Below, one piece after another: positions 1 through 9,153 of a DNA stretch of 34,459 nucleotides (its first letter is position 1; every line of letters begins with the position of its first letter). The notes beneath the pieces are model-generated. The model was not told the origin of the DNA and did not search any database. It was given only the letters and a program-made list of their open reading frames with translations. Source of the DNA: Candidatus Scalindua arabica (GTDB lineage: Bacteria; Planctomycetota; Brocadiia; Brocadiales; Scalinduaceae). Position numbers and translations under genes: made by a program. Location: NCBI GenBank assembly GCA_018263435.1, contig JAANXD010000091.1, positions 1 through 34,459 of the forward strand. The letters are read 5' to 3'.

Positions 1-110
1 TGTTGATTTAATCAGTTTTCGCTAAATAGCCAATTTTCCAGCCTAATGATAGCAATAACTTACGACAACAACTTTTCAGAAAATTGGCAAATTTCGGACT
101 TTATCAACAG
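1..110. repeat. Imperfect inverted repeat at the left window edge
   Basis: The first ~40 bases and bases ~77-110 are imperfect reverse complements. GCCAATTTTC (about 29-38) pairs exactly with GAAAATTGGC (about 80-89), and the outer ends TGTTGAT (1-7) and ATCAACA (103-109) also match. The whole could fold as one long hairpin. It looks like a small palindromic element or the end of an insertion sequence lying mostly outside the window. No transposase is visible here. Confidence 0.5.
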
Positions 111-151
111 GGTCATATATAAGGAGTCGTTTCGATTTTATTAGAAAATCA

Positions 152-355
152 ATGGAATGTGAATATCTTGAGAAGAAACTAAGTGTAGTACACGACAAAA
201 AGGTTGATGATTATCAGAAATATTTTGACGAAATTGACAAAGAATTAAAAGAAGAATTAGTAAAGCTGGACATTTATTTAAAAGAGATCGAAAAAGCCAA
301 TATACCTACTTTTCTGGAAGATGATTTATTTAGTTTCTTTATTGAGCCAGGATAG
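152..355 (+). CDS. Doubtful small charged protein, 67 aa
   Basis: A 67-residue ORF rich in Lys, Glu and Asp, predicted to be helical or coiled coil across residues 5-50. I do not recognise a family. AAGGAG at 121-126 is 25 bases from the ATG, which is too far for normal initiation, so a non-ATG start near 140 would be needed to use it. The 3' end overlaps the end of the convergent cutA gene by 30 bases. It follows directly after an inverted repeat, so it may be a remnant of a longer gene or chance coding. It is listed because nothing else explains this stretch. Confidence 0.3.
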   Translation: MECEYLEKKLSVVHDKKVDDYQKYFDEIDKELKEELVKLDIYLKEIEKANIPTFLEDDLFSFFIEPG

Positions 356-643
356 ATATTTATCGGAGCCTTCTATTATGGGCATGGCTATGATTTCCGG
401 GACATCATAGCTGTGCAGTTTTTCGACTCTTGCCACAATTTGTTTAAAAAGCCTTTTCTTTGATTTCAGCACCATCAACGCTTCTTTGTCATCACAGATC
501 TTTCCCTGCCAGCTATAGAGTGATCGAATTGGAGATATTATATTGGAGCATGCCGCCAGTTTTTCTTCAACCAGTGCACGTCCTATCTTCTTTGCTTCAT
601 TTGCTGAGCTTGTGGTAATATAAATTACAATATAGTTTGACAT
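326..643 (-). CDS. cutA: CutA1-family divalent cation tolerance protein
   Basis: The 105-residue product has the CutA1 pattern: an N-terminal strand YIVIYITTSSANEAKKIGR, then LVEEKLAACSNI, then the core YSWQGKI and EALMVLKSKK, and HSYDVPEIIAMPI near the C-terminus. CutA proteins are small trimeric ferredoxin-like proteins linked to copper and divalent-metal tolerance; their exact role is unsettled. I take the ATG at 641-643 as the start because it gives the usual family length; an in-frame TTG at 682 would add 13 residues lying partly in a repeat element. The Shine-Dalgarno sequence is weak. The gene stands alone and is convergent with the doubtful small ORF to its left. Confidence 0.9.
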   Translation of the reverse strand: MSNYIVIYITTSSANEAKKIGRALVEEKLAACSNIISPIRSLYSWQGKICDDKEALMVLKSKKRLFKQIVARVEKLHSYDVPEIIAMPIIEGSDKYLSWLNKETK

Positions 644-672
644 TTCTGGCTGATATAAACTGGATTTTTGGT

Positions 673-780
673 AAGTTCTCAATAAGTCGTGGAAGACCTC
701 CCCTTAATCCCCTCCTTTGCAAGGAGGGGAAATGGGGTGGTTAAAAAACTAATAAGTCTTCCTCAACTTATTGAGAACTT
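673..780. repeat. Palindromic repeat element, copy A
   Basis: A 108-bp palindromic element. The outer arms AAGTTCTCAATAAGT (673-687) and ACTTATTGAGAACTT (766-780) are perfect inverted repeats, and the match continues inward to about 25 bp with two mismatches (GGAAGAC against GTCTTCC). The centre holds a strong hairpin, CCCCTCCTT / AAGGAGGGG, around TGC. A second copy lies at 25040-25166. It carries no coding capacity and so looks like a MITE or a REP-type dispersed element. Here it separates cutA from bioF. Confidence 0.8.
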
Positions 781-897
781 GTGATTTTTGTTTTATATAT
801 ATAGTCTTTGAGATATATACTACCTGTCAAAAGTATAACAAATGAATTAAGATAGGCAATACGATTTTAATGTTAATTATTCACTATAAATAGAGAT

Positions 898-2052
898 ATG
901 AAGCACATATCAGACGAACTTAAGATAATTAAGAGGTCCGGCCTTTATAGAGAACTTAATATTGTAGAAGGTACTCAGGGTACGCATTTAGAAATAAAGG
1001 GCAAAACATATTTATCTTTCTGTTCAAACAATTACCTCGGCCTTGCAAACAATCCATTAGTTATAAAAGCCGTTAAGGATGCAGTAGAAAAGTATGGATG
1101 GGGGACAGGGGCATCCATGTTAGTCTCCGGGAATATGAAATTGCATGAAGCGCTAGAGGGAGAAATATCAAGATTCAAAGGAAAGGAGGCTTCCATAGTC
1201 TTCCCGACCGGATACATGGCCAATATAGGTACTATCTATTCTTTGGTATCGAAAGGGGATTTAGTCATTTGCGACAAACTGAACCATGCAAGTATTATAG
1301 ATGGGTGCCGGTTATCAGGGGCTGACTTCAGGGTTTATCCTCATTGTGATATGGAAAAACTCGATAACATACTAAAGAAATCTACAAAATACCCTCGCAA
1401 ATTAATTGTTACGGATACAGTATTCAGTATGGACGGCGATATTGCACCTCTTCCTGACATTGTCAGGATTGCTCAAAAGTATAAAGCAATGGTCATGGTT
1501 GATGAGGCTCACGGTACCGGAGTCTTCGGGGAAAAGGGCAGGGGGGTAGTTGAACATTTCAATCTGAGTAAGAAGGTAGGTATTATTATGGGGACTCTAA
1601 GCAAGGCGGTTGGAAGTCTGGGTGGATATGTTTCCGGTGATGCAGATTTAATCAATTTCCTTAGAAATAAAGCGAGACCTTTTATGTACACAACAGCGCT
1701 CCCGCCTGCCGTGTGTGCTGCATCAATTGCAGGCATAAAGTTAATCCGAAAAAATCCTTCACTCAGAAAATCACTCTGGAACAATATGCGTTATTTAAAG
1801 GAGAAACTGGATTTACTCAACCTTAACGTAATCCCGTCGGAAAGTCCGATTGTTCCGATCCTGATAGGAGATGCGGAAAAGGCAGTTGATGTGTCGAAGT
1901 TTCTTTATAAAAAAGGTATCTTGATTCCGGCCATTCGCCCTCCAACCGTTCCAGCCAAATCCAGCCGTCTTAGAATGACGGTAATGTCAACACATACAAG
2001 AAAAGATATGGAAAGATTACTTGATGTTTTAAGAACTGTTCAGAATTTTTGA
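898..2052 (+). CDS. bioF: 8-amino-7-oxononanoate synthase (BioF), biotin synthesis
   Basis: The 384-residue product is a PLP-dependent alpha-oxoamine synthase. BioF condenses pimeloyl-ACP (or -CoA) with L-alanine to form 7-keto-8-aminopelargonate, the first step of biotin ring assembly in the cytoplasm. Visible features are SNNYLGLA (43-50), the PLP-contacting DEAHGTG (202-208) and the Schiff-base lysine in TLSKAVGSLGG (Lys236). RPFMYTTALPP and the C-terminal IRPPTVPAKSSRLRMT favour BioF over the related 2-amino-3-ketobutyrate ligase. Length is normal. No other bio genes lie nearby. The Shine-Dalgarno before the ATG is weak. Confidence 0.9.
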   Translation: MKHISDELKIIKRSGLYRELNIVEGTQGTHLEIKGKTYLSFCSNNYLGLANNPLVIKAVKDAVEKYGWGTGASMLVSGNMKLHEALEGEISRFKGKEASIVFPTGYMANIGTIYSLVSKGDLVICDKLNHASIIDGCRLSGADFRVYPHCDMEKLDNILKKSTKYPRKLIVTDTVFSMDGDIAPLPDIVRIAQKYKAMVMVDEAHGTGVFGEKGRGVVEHFNLSKKVGIIMGTLSKAVGSLGGYVSGDADLINFLRNKARPFMYTTALPPAVCAASIAGIKLIRKNPSLRKSLWNNMRYLKEKLDLLNLNVIPSESPIVPILIGDAEKAVDVSKFLYKKGILIPAIRPPTVPAKSSRLRMTVMSTHTRKDMERLLDVLRTVQNF

Positions 2053-2118
2053 TAAGTAGCCTTATTTCATTGTAAAGATGTTTGACCTTCAAGTCTGAAT
2101 AGTAATATTTTTAATCCC

Positions 2119-2146
2119 TTGAATATTGAACCTGAACTGATATAAT
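2119..2146 (+). promoter_or_regulatory. Predicted sigma-70-type promoter for hisS-aspS
   Basis: TTGAAT (2119-2124) and TATAAT (2141-2146) are separated by 16 bases, in the otherwise empty gap upstream of hisS. Transcription would start near 2153, giving a leader of about 45 bases. I see no T-box or other riboswitch in the leader. Confidence 0.5.
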
Positions 2147-2197
2147 TGCAAAAAATATAACTCCTTTGACCTTTTAATCTTATGAAATATTGCATTA

Positions 2198-3496
2198 ATG
2201 GATAAGAGTAACGACAAATATGTAAAAGCCCCGCTGGGCATGAAAGATATCTTCCCTGACGAAAGGTTGTTATGGGCTGAGATGGAAAGCGCTGCAAGGG
2301 AAGAGTTTGAGACCGCCGGATATCATGAGATAAGGACGCCGGTTTTCGAAGATACACGTCTCTTTGTAAGGAGTATCGGAGAAACTACAGACATAGTAGA
2401 AAAGGAGATGTACACTTTTGGCGATACTGCTGGTTCGACCATTACACTCCGTCCTGAAAATACAGCACCGGTTATGAGGGCATATCTCGAATATGAACTA
2501 TTCAAGACAAAGAAATTTCGAAAATTTTATTACATCGGGCCAATGTTCAGAAAGGAACGCCCACAGGCAGGGAGATTAAGGCAGTTCCATCAAATGGGTG
2601 TAGAGGCGATAGGGTCATACGATCCACTGCTTGATGTTGAGACAATAAAGGTAGCTACTAGAGTATACGACAGGTTGGGACTGGATGGATACGTGGTTAA
2701 GGTAAATACTATCGGATGTGAGAAATGCAGGCCGGGATACAGGGCAATTCTGAAAGAGGAACTGTTACAATATAAAGACGAGCTATGCGAACTCTGCAAG
2801 GCAAGGATTGAAAGAAATGTGTTCAGGGTGCTTGACTGCAAGAATAAAAAATGCAAAGAAATACGCCTGAATGTATCAAACACAGAAGACCATACGTGTA
2901 GTGACTGCCGGGATCATTTTAAAACAGTTAAGGGTGCATTCGAAGATATAAATCTTGAATATACAATAGATCCTCATCTTGTAAGGGGTTTGGACTATTA
3001 TACAAAGACAGTTTATGAGATAACGCATTCGGCAATGGGTGCAAGAGATACGATATGTGCGGGCGGACGCTATGACAATCTGATATCCGACATTGGAGGG
3101 CCTCCAACAGGTGCAGTCGGATTTGCTGCTGGCATGGAGGCATCAATGATAGCCTTATTAAATACAAGAGATAAGAATCAGAAATCGCAGACTGATACGT
3201 CGCCACTGGCGCCGGATGTATACATAGTATCAATAAGCGCTGATACCAGAAACCACTGTTTCAAACTTCTCAATGAACTGAGGCAGAATGGTATATCGGT
3301 TGATATGGACTACGAAAGCAGAACTCCTAAGGCGCAGATGAAAGTTGCTAACAAGGTCAATTCAAGATTTACTATCATCATGGGGCCTGATGAACTTGAA
3401 AAAGGGGTGATTAAATTGAAGGATATGCAGACCGGGGATGAAACCTTTTCGGAAGGTACCGAAAAGGTTGTACAGATAGTGAAAGGAAATAAATAA
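2198..3496 (+). CDS. hisS: Histidyl-tRNA synthetase
   Basis: The 432-residue class II synthetase charges tRNA-His. Visible features are APLGMKDIFPDE at the N-terminus, TLRPENTAPVMRAYLE (~83-98), motif 2 FRKERPQAGRLRQFHQ (~117-132) and the histidine-binding RGLDYYTKTVYE (~263-274), followed by ARDTICAGGRYDNL. An insertion between about 170 and 240 carries paired cysteines (174/177, 197/200, 214/219, 234/237), a pattern seen in a subset of bacterial HisRS and likely to bind zinc. The C-terminal ~90 residues form the anticodon-binding domain. The stop codon is directly followed by the aspS start, so the two are surely co-transcribed. Confidence 0.96.
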   Translation: MDKSNDKYVKAPLGMKDIFPDERLLWAEMESAAREEFETAGYHEIRTPVFEDTRLFVRSIGETTDIVEKEMYTFGDTAGSTITLRPENTAPVMRAYLEYELFKTKKFRKFYYIGPMFRKERPQAGRLRQFHQMGVEAIGSYDPLLDVETIKVATRVYDRLGLDGYVVKVNTIGCEKCRPGYRAILKEELLQYKDELCELCKARIERNVFRVLDCKNKKCKEIRLNVSNTEDHTCSDCRDHFKTVKGAFEDINLEYTIDPHLVRGLDYYTKTVYEITHSAMGARDTICAGGRYDNLISDIGGPPTGAVGFAAGMEASMIALLNTRDKNQKSQTDTSPLAPDVYIVSISADTRNHCFKLLNELRQNGISVDMDYESRTPKAQMKVANKVNSRFTIIMGPDELEKGVIKLKDMQTGDETFSEGTEKVVQIVKGNK

Positions 3497-5269
3497 ATGT
3501 CTGATTTACAAAGAACACATACATGCGGACAGCTTCGAAAGGCAGATGCTGGAAGTGAGGTTACGCTCTCCGGCTGGGTAGATACCAGAAGAGATCACGG
3601 CGGAGTTATTTTTATTGATTTAAGAGACAGATACGGTAAGACACAAGTGGTATTCAACCCGGAACATAATGCAGAAACTCATAAAGAAGCATCAGACCTC
3701 AGGTCAGAATATGTCATAGCAGTGAAAGGTAAGGTTGAAGAGAGGCCTGAGGGAATGGCCAACCCTGATTTAGATACGGGTGAGATAGATGTGATGGTTG
3801 ACAAACTTGAAATATTAAATACCAGTGAGACGCCGCCATTTGAGATTACAGCTGATACTGAAGTTTCAACTGAATTAAGACTCAAGTACAGATACCTGGA
3901 CCTCAGGCGTCCGGTTATGCAAAAGTACTTTACTTCCAGACATAAGGTATGCCAGGTTGCCAGACAGTACTTTGATCGTAATGATTTTGTTGAGGTTGAG
4001 ACGCCGTTCTTGACCAAGAGCACACCGGAAGGCGCCAGGGACTATCTTGTCCCAAGCAGGATAAACAGAGGGCAATTCTACGCACTGCCACAATCCCCCC
4101 AGCTATTTAAACAGATATTGATGGTCTCAGGTTTTGACAGGTATTTTCAGGTAGTCAAGTGTTTCAGGGACGAGGACCTTCGTGCACAGCGTCAGCCTGA
4201 ATTCACACAGCTTGATCTGGAGATGTCGTTCGTCAGGGAGGATGACGTTATAAATATTATAGAAGGATTGATGGTAGAGGTGTTTAATACAGTACTTGGT
4301 AAAGAAATTTCTGCTCCATTCAAACGCCTTTCGTATCGTGATGCCATGAGTCTATACGGGTGCGATGCTCCTGATTTGAGGTTTGAAATGACAATAAAGG
4401 AGATCACAGACATTGCTAAAAAATCTGACTTCAAGGTATTTAAAAGTGTAGCTGAATCAGGCGATCAGATTAGAGGTATCAATGCCACGGGCTGTGCAAA
4501 GCTTTCGAGGAAAGATATAGACGAACTTACAACCTTCGTTAATCAATTCGGGGCTAAGGGACTGGCGTGGTTTAAGGTTGACGAAAATGGACTCACTTCT
4601 CAGATTGCAAAGTTCTTCAGCGAAGAACTGCAGAAAGAAATAATAGAACGTTTCAGTGCGGTGCCCGGTGATCTGCTCCTGTTTGTGGCGGACAAGGAAA
4701 GTGTGGTGTCACAGGCGCTTTCTCAACTAAGGCTTAATATTGCCAAAACCAACGGTCTCATTAATGAAAATGAATTTAATTTGTCCTGGGTTGTCGATTT
4801 TCCTTTATTCGAATATAACGAGGAGATGGACAGATACGATTCTCTTCATCATCCATTCACGTCACCACATCCGGACGATCTGGAGTTTCTTGAAGAACGT
4901 CCGCTGGATGTCAGGGCAAGGGCTTATGACATCGTGCTGAATGGAGTTGAATTGGGAGGTGGCAGCATAAGAATACACCGGCAGGATGTGCAAAAAAAGA
5001 TATTCAACCTGCTCAATATTGATGAGGCTACTGCACAGAAGAGATTTGGATTCCTGCTCGAAGCTCTCAAATACGGCGCTCCACCGCACGGCGGTATAGC
5101 TCTGGGACTTGATCGGATGGTAACCATACTATTAGGGCTTGATGATATAAGAGAAGTTATCGCATTTCCGAAAACACAGAAGGCGACGTGCCTTATGGTT
5201 GATGCCCCTTCAAATGTCGACGAAAAACAGCTAAAAGATCTCGGCCTGTCACTTCAGAAGCCAGACTAA
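3497..5269 (+). CDS. aspS: Aspartyl-tRNA synthetase, bacterial type (probably non-discriminating)
   Basis: The 590-residue product has the bacterial AspRS layout: N-terminal OB fold (GWVDTRRDHGGVIFIDLRDR), class II catalytic core with motif 2 FRDEDLRAQRQPEFTQLD, the GAD insertion in the middle, and motif 3 with GLDRMV near residue 533. The RRDHGG motif carries a histidine where E. coli AspRS has leucine; in characterised enzymes such as that of Pseudomonas aeruginosa this histidine goes with relaxed specificity, so the enzyme may also charge tRNA-Asn for GatCAB amidation. That is inference from one position. The gene abuts hisS with no spacer. Confidence 0.96.
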   Translation: MSDLQRTHTCGQLRKADAGSEVTLSGWVDTRRDHGGVIFIDLRDRYGKTQVVFNPEHNAETHKEASDLRSEYVIAVKGKVEERPEGMANPDLDTGEIDVMVDKLEILNTSETPPFEITADTEVSTELRLKYRYLDLRRPVMQKYFTSRHKVCQVARQYFDRNDFVEVETPFLTKSTPEGARDYLVPSRINRGQFYALPQSPQLFKQILMVSGFDRYFQVVKCFRDEDLRAQRQPEFTQLDLEMSFVREDDVINIIEGLMVEVFNTVLGKEISAPFKRLSYRDAMSLYGCDAPDLRFEMTIKEITDIAKKSDFKVFKSVAESGDQIRGINATGCAKLSRKDIDELTTFVNQFGAKGLAWFKVDENGLTSQIAKFFSEELQKEIIERFSAVPGDLLLFVADKESVVSQALSQLRLNIAKTNGLINENEFNLSWVVDFPLFEYNEEMDRYDSLHHPFTSPHPDDLEFLEERPLDVRARAYDIVLNGVELGGGSIRIHRQDVQKKIFNLLNIDEATAQKRFGFLLEALKYGAPPHGGIALGLDRMVTILLGLDDIREVIAFPKTQKATCLMVDAPSNVDEKQLKDLGLSLQKPD

Positions 5270-5310
5270 ACTTTCCTAAGATTTACCACGGAATAACACG
5301 GTGAATATCA

Positions 5311-7398
5311 GTGTCAACATCTGACTTAGACAAATCTATTCAATACATCAAGGGAGTCGGACCTAAAAGAGCCCAAACTCTCGGAAGGCTGGGCATACAT
5401 ACCATAAAAGACCTTTTGTATTACTTTCCCCGCACACATCAGGATAGGTCCAGAGTAGAGACAATCTCCAGTCTGACAGATGGTTCCACTGTAATGGTGA
5501 AGGGTATTGTCTTCAATACAAAGTCATACAAAACAAGAGGGTGGAAGAGTATCTTTGAGATTTCAATTGGGGATGGTACAGGTATCATCCAGGTCAAGTG
5601 GTTTAACCGTCCCTACCAGAGTGATATATTTCAGGTGGATGATCATGTCTTCCTGTATGGAAAGGTCTCTTCGTATAAACAGTCACTTCAGATGGTGAAT
5701 CCTGAATTTGAGATAGTTACAGAGGAAGATGGCAAGGCAAGGAGTGTGGGAATAATACCTGTTTATCCACTGGCAGAGGATATGAGACAGGCCGGTTTCC
5801 GTAAACTTGCGAAAACGGTAGTTGACGAACATTTTCACAAGGTTGAAGAGATATTAACAGATGATATTATCAAGAAACATAAGTTAGTGCCAATTACATT
5901 TGCAATAAAGAATGCTCACTTTCCTGACTCTCTTGACAGACTGGAAGAGGCTAAAAGAAGGCTGAAGTACGAGGAGTTCTTTCTGTTTGAAACGGCGATG
6001 GCACTTCGTAAACGGAGTATAAAGGAGGCTAATGGAAACAGATTCAAGATAGGTCCGAATGTTGAAAAGCATATATACAAACTCTTTCCGTTCAAGCTTA
6101 CGGATAGTCAGAAGGAAGTTATCGGGGAGATACACGAAGACATGTGCAGTGAGAGGCCTATGAATCGTCTTCTGCAGGGTGACGTTGGTTCCGGTAAAAC
6201 TGCCGTGGCTGTCTATGCACTTTTTGCCGCTATTGCCAACAGTTTTCAGACAGCCTTTATGGCGCCTACAGAAATCCTTGCCGAACAGCACTATCGTACA
6301 CTGGGAGCCATGCTCTCGCAGTCCGATGTAAAAATTCTTCTCCTTACAGGAGGCGCTAAGGTCAAAACAAGAAGGGAGAATATTGAGCGTGTAAAGCAGG
6401 GTGAAATTGATCTTGTTATAGGCACACACGCATTAATCCAGCAGGATGTGGAGTTTAAAAAACTGGGATTGATAGTGATTGACGAACAGCACAAGTTTGG
6501 CGTGATGCAGCGTACAAGACTTAGGCAAAAGGCACATGGGTTACATAAGCCGCAACCGGACGTACTAGTAATGACGGCAACCCCTATACCCAGGAGCCTT
6601 TCTCTGACGGTGTTTGGTGACCTTGATATTTCCACCATTGATGAACTGCCTCCCGGCCGTACACCGGTAGAGACGTATCGTGTAACTCCAAAGAAAGAAA
6701 ATGATGCTTACGGGTTCATTCGTAAGGAAATAGAGAAGGGGAGGCAGGCATTTGTTGTATACCCGTTGGTGGATGAATCGGACAAGCTCGACCTCAAGTC
6801 TGCAACTGTGGAGGCTAACAGGCTTAAGGATGAGGTATTTACCGGGCTTAATGTTGGGCTCTTGCACGGTCAGATGAAATCAGAAGTGAAGGATTTGGTT
6901 ATGAATGATTTTATTAATCATAAATATGATATTCTTGTGTCAACAATTGTAATTGAGGTGGGAATAGATGTGCCTAATGCCACCGTTATGGCGATAGAAC
7001 ATGCAGATCGTTTTGGACTTGCTCAGCTTCATCAGCTCCGTGGAAGGATAGGGCGCAGTTCATACCAATCATACTGCCTGCTCTTTGGAACGCCCAAGAG
7101 TGCCGAATCCAGACAGAGGATTGCGACCATGCTGGCAACAATCGACGGCTTCAAGATAGCTGAGGAAGACCTGAGGCTCAGGGGGCCGGGAGAGTTCTTT
7201 GGTACAAGACAGCACGGCCTGCCGGAATTCAAGATAGGCGACATAATTAATGATTATGATATATTGAAACTGGCAAGAGATGATGCGTTTAAACTCGTCA
7301 GGGAGGGCTATAAATCAAAGTCCTCAAAAAACCAAATGCTTTTAAAAAGGATTACAGAAAGCTTCAAAGACAAACTTGATTTGATAAATACAGGGTGA
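5311..7398 (+). CDS. recG: ATP-dependent DNA helicase RecG
   Basis: The 695-residue product matches RecG in length and order of domains. An N-terminal helix-hairpin stretch ([17 protein letters not shown]) leads to an OB-fold wedge domain that splits branched DNA, then helicase motif I GDVGSGKT (290-297), motif II DEQH (391-394), [10 protein letters not shown], and the C-terminal motifs [15 protein letters not shown] and [12 protein letters not shown]. RecG remodels stalled replication forks and branch-migrates recombination intermediates. The start is GTG with little Shine-Dalgarno character. It lies 41 bases after aspS and is likely read from the same transcript. Confidence 0.95.
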   Translation: MSTSDLDKSIQYIKGVGPKRAQTLGRLGIHTIKDLLYYFPRTHQDRSRVETISSLTDGSTVMVKGIVFNTKSYKTRGWKSIFEISIGDGTGIIQVKWFNRPYQSDIFQVDDHVFLYGKVSSYKQSLQMVNPEFEIVTEEDGKARSVGIIPVYPLAEDMRQAGFRKLAKTVVDEHFHKVEEILTDDIIKKHKLVPITFAIKNAHFPDSLDRLEEAKRRLKYEEFFLFETAMALRKRSIKEANGNRFKIGPNVEKHIYKLFPFKLTDSQKEVIGEIHEDMCSERPMNRLLQGDVGSGKTAVAVYALFAAIANSFQTAFMAPTEILAEQHYRTLGAMLSQSDVKILLLTGGAKVKTRRENIERVKQGEIDLVIGTHALIQQDVEFKKLGLIVIDEQHKFGVMQRTRLRQKAHGLHKPQPDVLVMTATPIPRSLSLTVFGDLDISTIDELPPGRTPVETYRVTPKKENDAYGFIRKEIEKGRQAFVVYPLVDESDKLDLKSATVEANRLKDEVFTGLNVGLLHGQMKSEVKDLVMNDFINHKYDILVSTIVIEVGIDVPNATVMAIEHADRFGLAQLHQLRGRIGRSSYQSYCLLFGTPKSAESRQRIATMLATIDGFKIAEEDLRLRGPGEFFGTRQHGLPEFKIGDIINDYDILKLARDDAFKLVREGYKSKSSKNQMLLKRITESFKDKLDLINTG

Positions 7399-7478
7399 TC
7401 TTAACCATAGGGACGCTTAATGATTGAAGATTCTCGTCTAGCAGTTTTGCGGGCAGGGAGGAGTTAGTGATTATGGGT

Positions 7479-7508
7479 CTAGTGGGCCCGCCCAGAAGAT
7501 CGTCGGGC
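7479..7508. repeat. Short GC-rich dispersed repeat, first copy
   Basis: A 30-base GC-rich segment beginning CTAGTGGGCCCGCCC and ending CGTCGGGC, standing out from AT-rich surroundings. A related segment begins at 11291 (CTAGAGGCCCGCC ... CGTCGGG); about 21 of 30 positions agree by eye. Both sit just downstream of genes. It can form a short stem of GCCCG with CGGGC. It lies between convergent recG and the secreted-protein genes. Confidence 0.4.
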
Positions 7509-7524
7509 ATGTACAATACCTAAT

Positions 7525-8139
7525 TTATTTATTTGATGCCAGGACTATTGGATACTTTTCTTTCGACGGCGGTTTTTGGGGTTCTTCTGGTTGTAGCGTT
7601 ATCAACATCTTCGTCATGACTTCCACAATGCGCTCTTTTGCTCCCGGTCTTTGTGCCGGAAGCCCATAAGCGACAGCTCTTATTTCCCATTTGTCATGAA
7701 TATTGGAAAACAGAATAATAACATACCCATCGCTCTCTCTACTGAAAACTACCTCTAAAGGAATTTGCATGTACGATGGATATTGTTCCCAATACTTCAT
7801 ATCACCTCCACACACTGTGACATTGTAATAAGGAGCAGGAGTTTCGTTGATTTTATAGTTTGACGGGATGCCAAATTCATCAACGAAGATCTTGAGTAAT
7901 TTGCTTACACGATGAATCACTTCAGATCTTTTCTCAGAAGTATAATCAACAGGGTAGTGAAATAACCCGGAAGCATCAGTATATTCGGAACTAGCCATAT
8001 GCGAGAAAAACTCCACAGAAAGAGATTGGAGCTGAGCTTCAATTGATTCCTGCGTTTCAACTGATTCCTGGCCTGTTGCACGAGAACCCAATGCCGACAG
8101 AAGGATACAGCATGTTAAAATTAACAAATTCTTTTTCAT
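7525..8139 (-). CDS. Secreted protein of unknown function, downstream paralogue
   Basis: The 204-residue product starts with a clear export signal (MKKNLLILTCCILLSALGSR) that probably ends near the ATG/Q boundary around residues 22-24. There is no proper lipobox. The mature part begins with a helix (ESIEAQLQSLSVEFFSHM) followed by ASSEYTDASGLFHYP, which resembles the start of NTF2-like or DUF3887-type periplasmic domains; I cannot confirm this. The best conserved block is WEIRAVAYGLPAQRPGAKER (~153-172). It lies 6 bases after the stop codon of a close paralogue and shares its ribosome-binding region (GAGGTTAATAACTTATG), so the pair is a tandem duplication and a likely operon. Confidence 0.75.
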   Translation of the reverse strand: MKKNLLILTCCILLSALGSRATGQESVETQESIEAQLQSLSVEFFSHMASSEYTDASGLFHYPVDYTSEKRSEVIHRVSKLLKIFVDEFGIPSNYKINETPAPYYNVTVCGGDMKYWEQYPSYMQIPLEVVFSRESDGYVIILFSNIHDKWEIRAVAYGLPAQRPGAKERIVEVMTKMLITLQPEEPQKPPSKEKYPIVLASNK

Positions 8140-8145
8140 AAGTTA

Positions 8146-8817
8146 TTAACCTCTTGAATGTTCATTTTTATACAAATATTTCCTGTCCTTGATACCCGAT
8201 TCATTTAATTTATGTGATGCTAGGACTATTGGATACTTTTTCTCCGTCGGTGGTTTCTGTGGCTTTGGTTGTAATGTTGCAAACATCTTCGCCATGACTT
8301 CCATAATACGCTCTTTTGCTCCCGGTCTTTGTGCCGGAAGTCCATAAGCGACAGCTCTTATTTCCCATTTGTTAAAAACATTTGAAAATAGAATAACAAT
8401 CTGCCCTTCATTCTCTTTGCTGAAAACCACCTCTAATGGAATTTGCAGTTGCGATGGATGTTTTTCCCAATACTGTATATCACCTCCACACACTGTTACA
8501 TTATAATGTGGATCTGGAAACTCACTGATTTTACAGCTTGTTGGAATGCCAAATTCATCAGTTAAGATCTTGAGCAGTTTGCTTACACCAAGAATCTGTC
8601 CAGTTTTTTTAACAGAAGTATATGCTTGAGGACAGTGGAATAACCCGGCGGCATCAGAATATTTGGAACTTGACATATGTGTGAGGAATTCCGAAGAAAG
8701 AGTCTGGATTTGGGCTTCAACTGATTTCCGGATTTCAACTGATTCCTGGCCTGATACACGAGTACTCAAAGCCGATAGAAGGATACAGCATGTCAAAATC
8801 AGTAAACTCTTTTTCAT
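8146..8817 (-). CDS. Secreted protein of unknown function, upstream paralogue
   Basis: The 223-residue product is roughly two thirds identical by eye to the next gene, with the same type of signal peptide (MKKSLLILTCCILLSAL) and the same blocks YNVTVCGGD, IPLEVVFS and WEIRAVAYGLPAQRPGAKER. It ends with about 20 extra residues (LNESGIKDRKYLYKNEHSRG) because the position where the paralogue has an in-frame TAA reads TTA here. The Shine-Dalgarno is GAGG 11 bases before the ATG. Two cysteines next to the signal core (TCC) and one in VCGGD are conserved in both copies. Function is unknown; export to the periplasm is the only firm inference. Confidence 0.75.
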   Translation of the reverse strand: MKKSLLILTCCILLSALSTRVSGQESVEIRKSVEAQIQTLSSEFLTHMSSSKYSDAAGLFHCPQAYTSVKKTGQILGVSKLLKILTDEFGIPTSCKISEFPDPHYNVTVCGGDIQYWEKHPSQLQIPLEVVFSKENEGQIVILFSNVFNKWEIRAVAYGLPAQRPGAKERIMEVMAKMFATLQPKPQKPPTEKKYPIVLASHKLNESGIKDRKYLYKNEHSRG

Positions 8818-9153
8818 AAGCTTTTAACCTCACAAAATGTTCACTTTAATTCCGGTTTACATTCTTATGTAAGCACTGTCTATATTATCGGATTATCACA
8901 GACTTTCTTTAATTATGCACCTTGCATGCCATATACATCATGTGATAATGGCATTCCATCATTAAGAGCTTAAGTGTAGATTATTAAGCATGATACAGCA
9001 GATAATATTCTTAGCTTATTACTTGAAAGAGGTTGGTTTGAGAGTATGAAACAGGCAAATATTTCCCGTTCAAGGTAATTTGTGGGAGCGTCAAGTTAAG
9101 AATTGAAAAGCGGAGATGTTCTGTGAAACGAAGAGGCGGAGAAGGCGCTTGTT
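8818..9153. other. Non-coding gap upstream of the secreted-protein pair
   Basis: No credible gene in about 336 bases. It must hold the promoter for the secreted-protein pair, but I see no convincing -35/-10 pair. ATTATCACA (8892-8900) and TGTGATAAT (8941-8949) form a perfect 9-bp inverted repeat about 40 bases apart, possibly a regulator site or hairpin. CGGAGAAG / CTTCTCCG (9137-9144 and 9160-9167) forms a hairpin spanning the end of the glycosyltransferase gene; it has no T tract. Confidence 0.5.

Noticed and set aside
5288-5302. ACCACGG / ACACGG short direct repeat before recG
   Set aside because: It resembles a common dispersed motif but is too short and single here to call an element.
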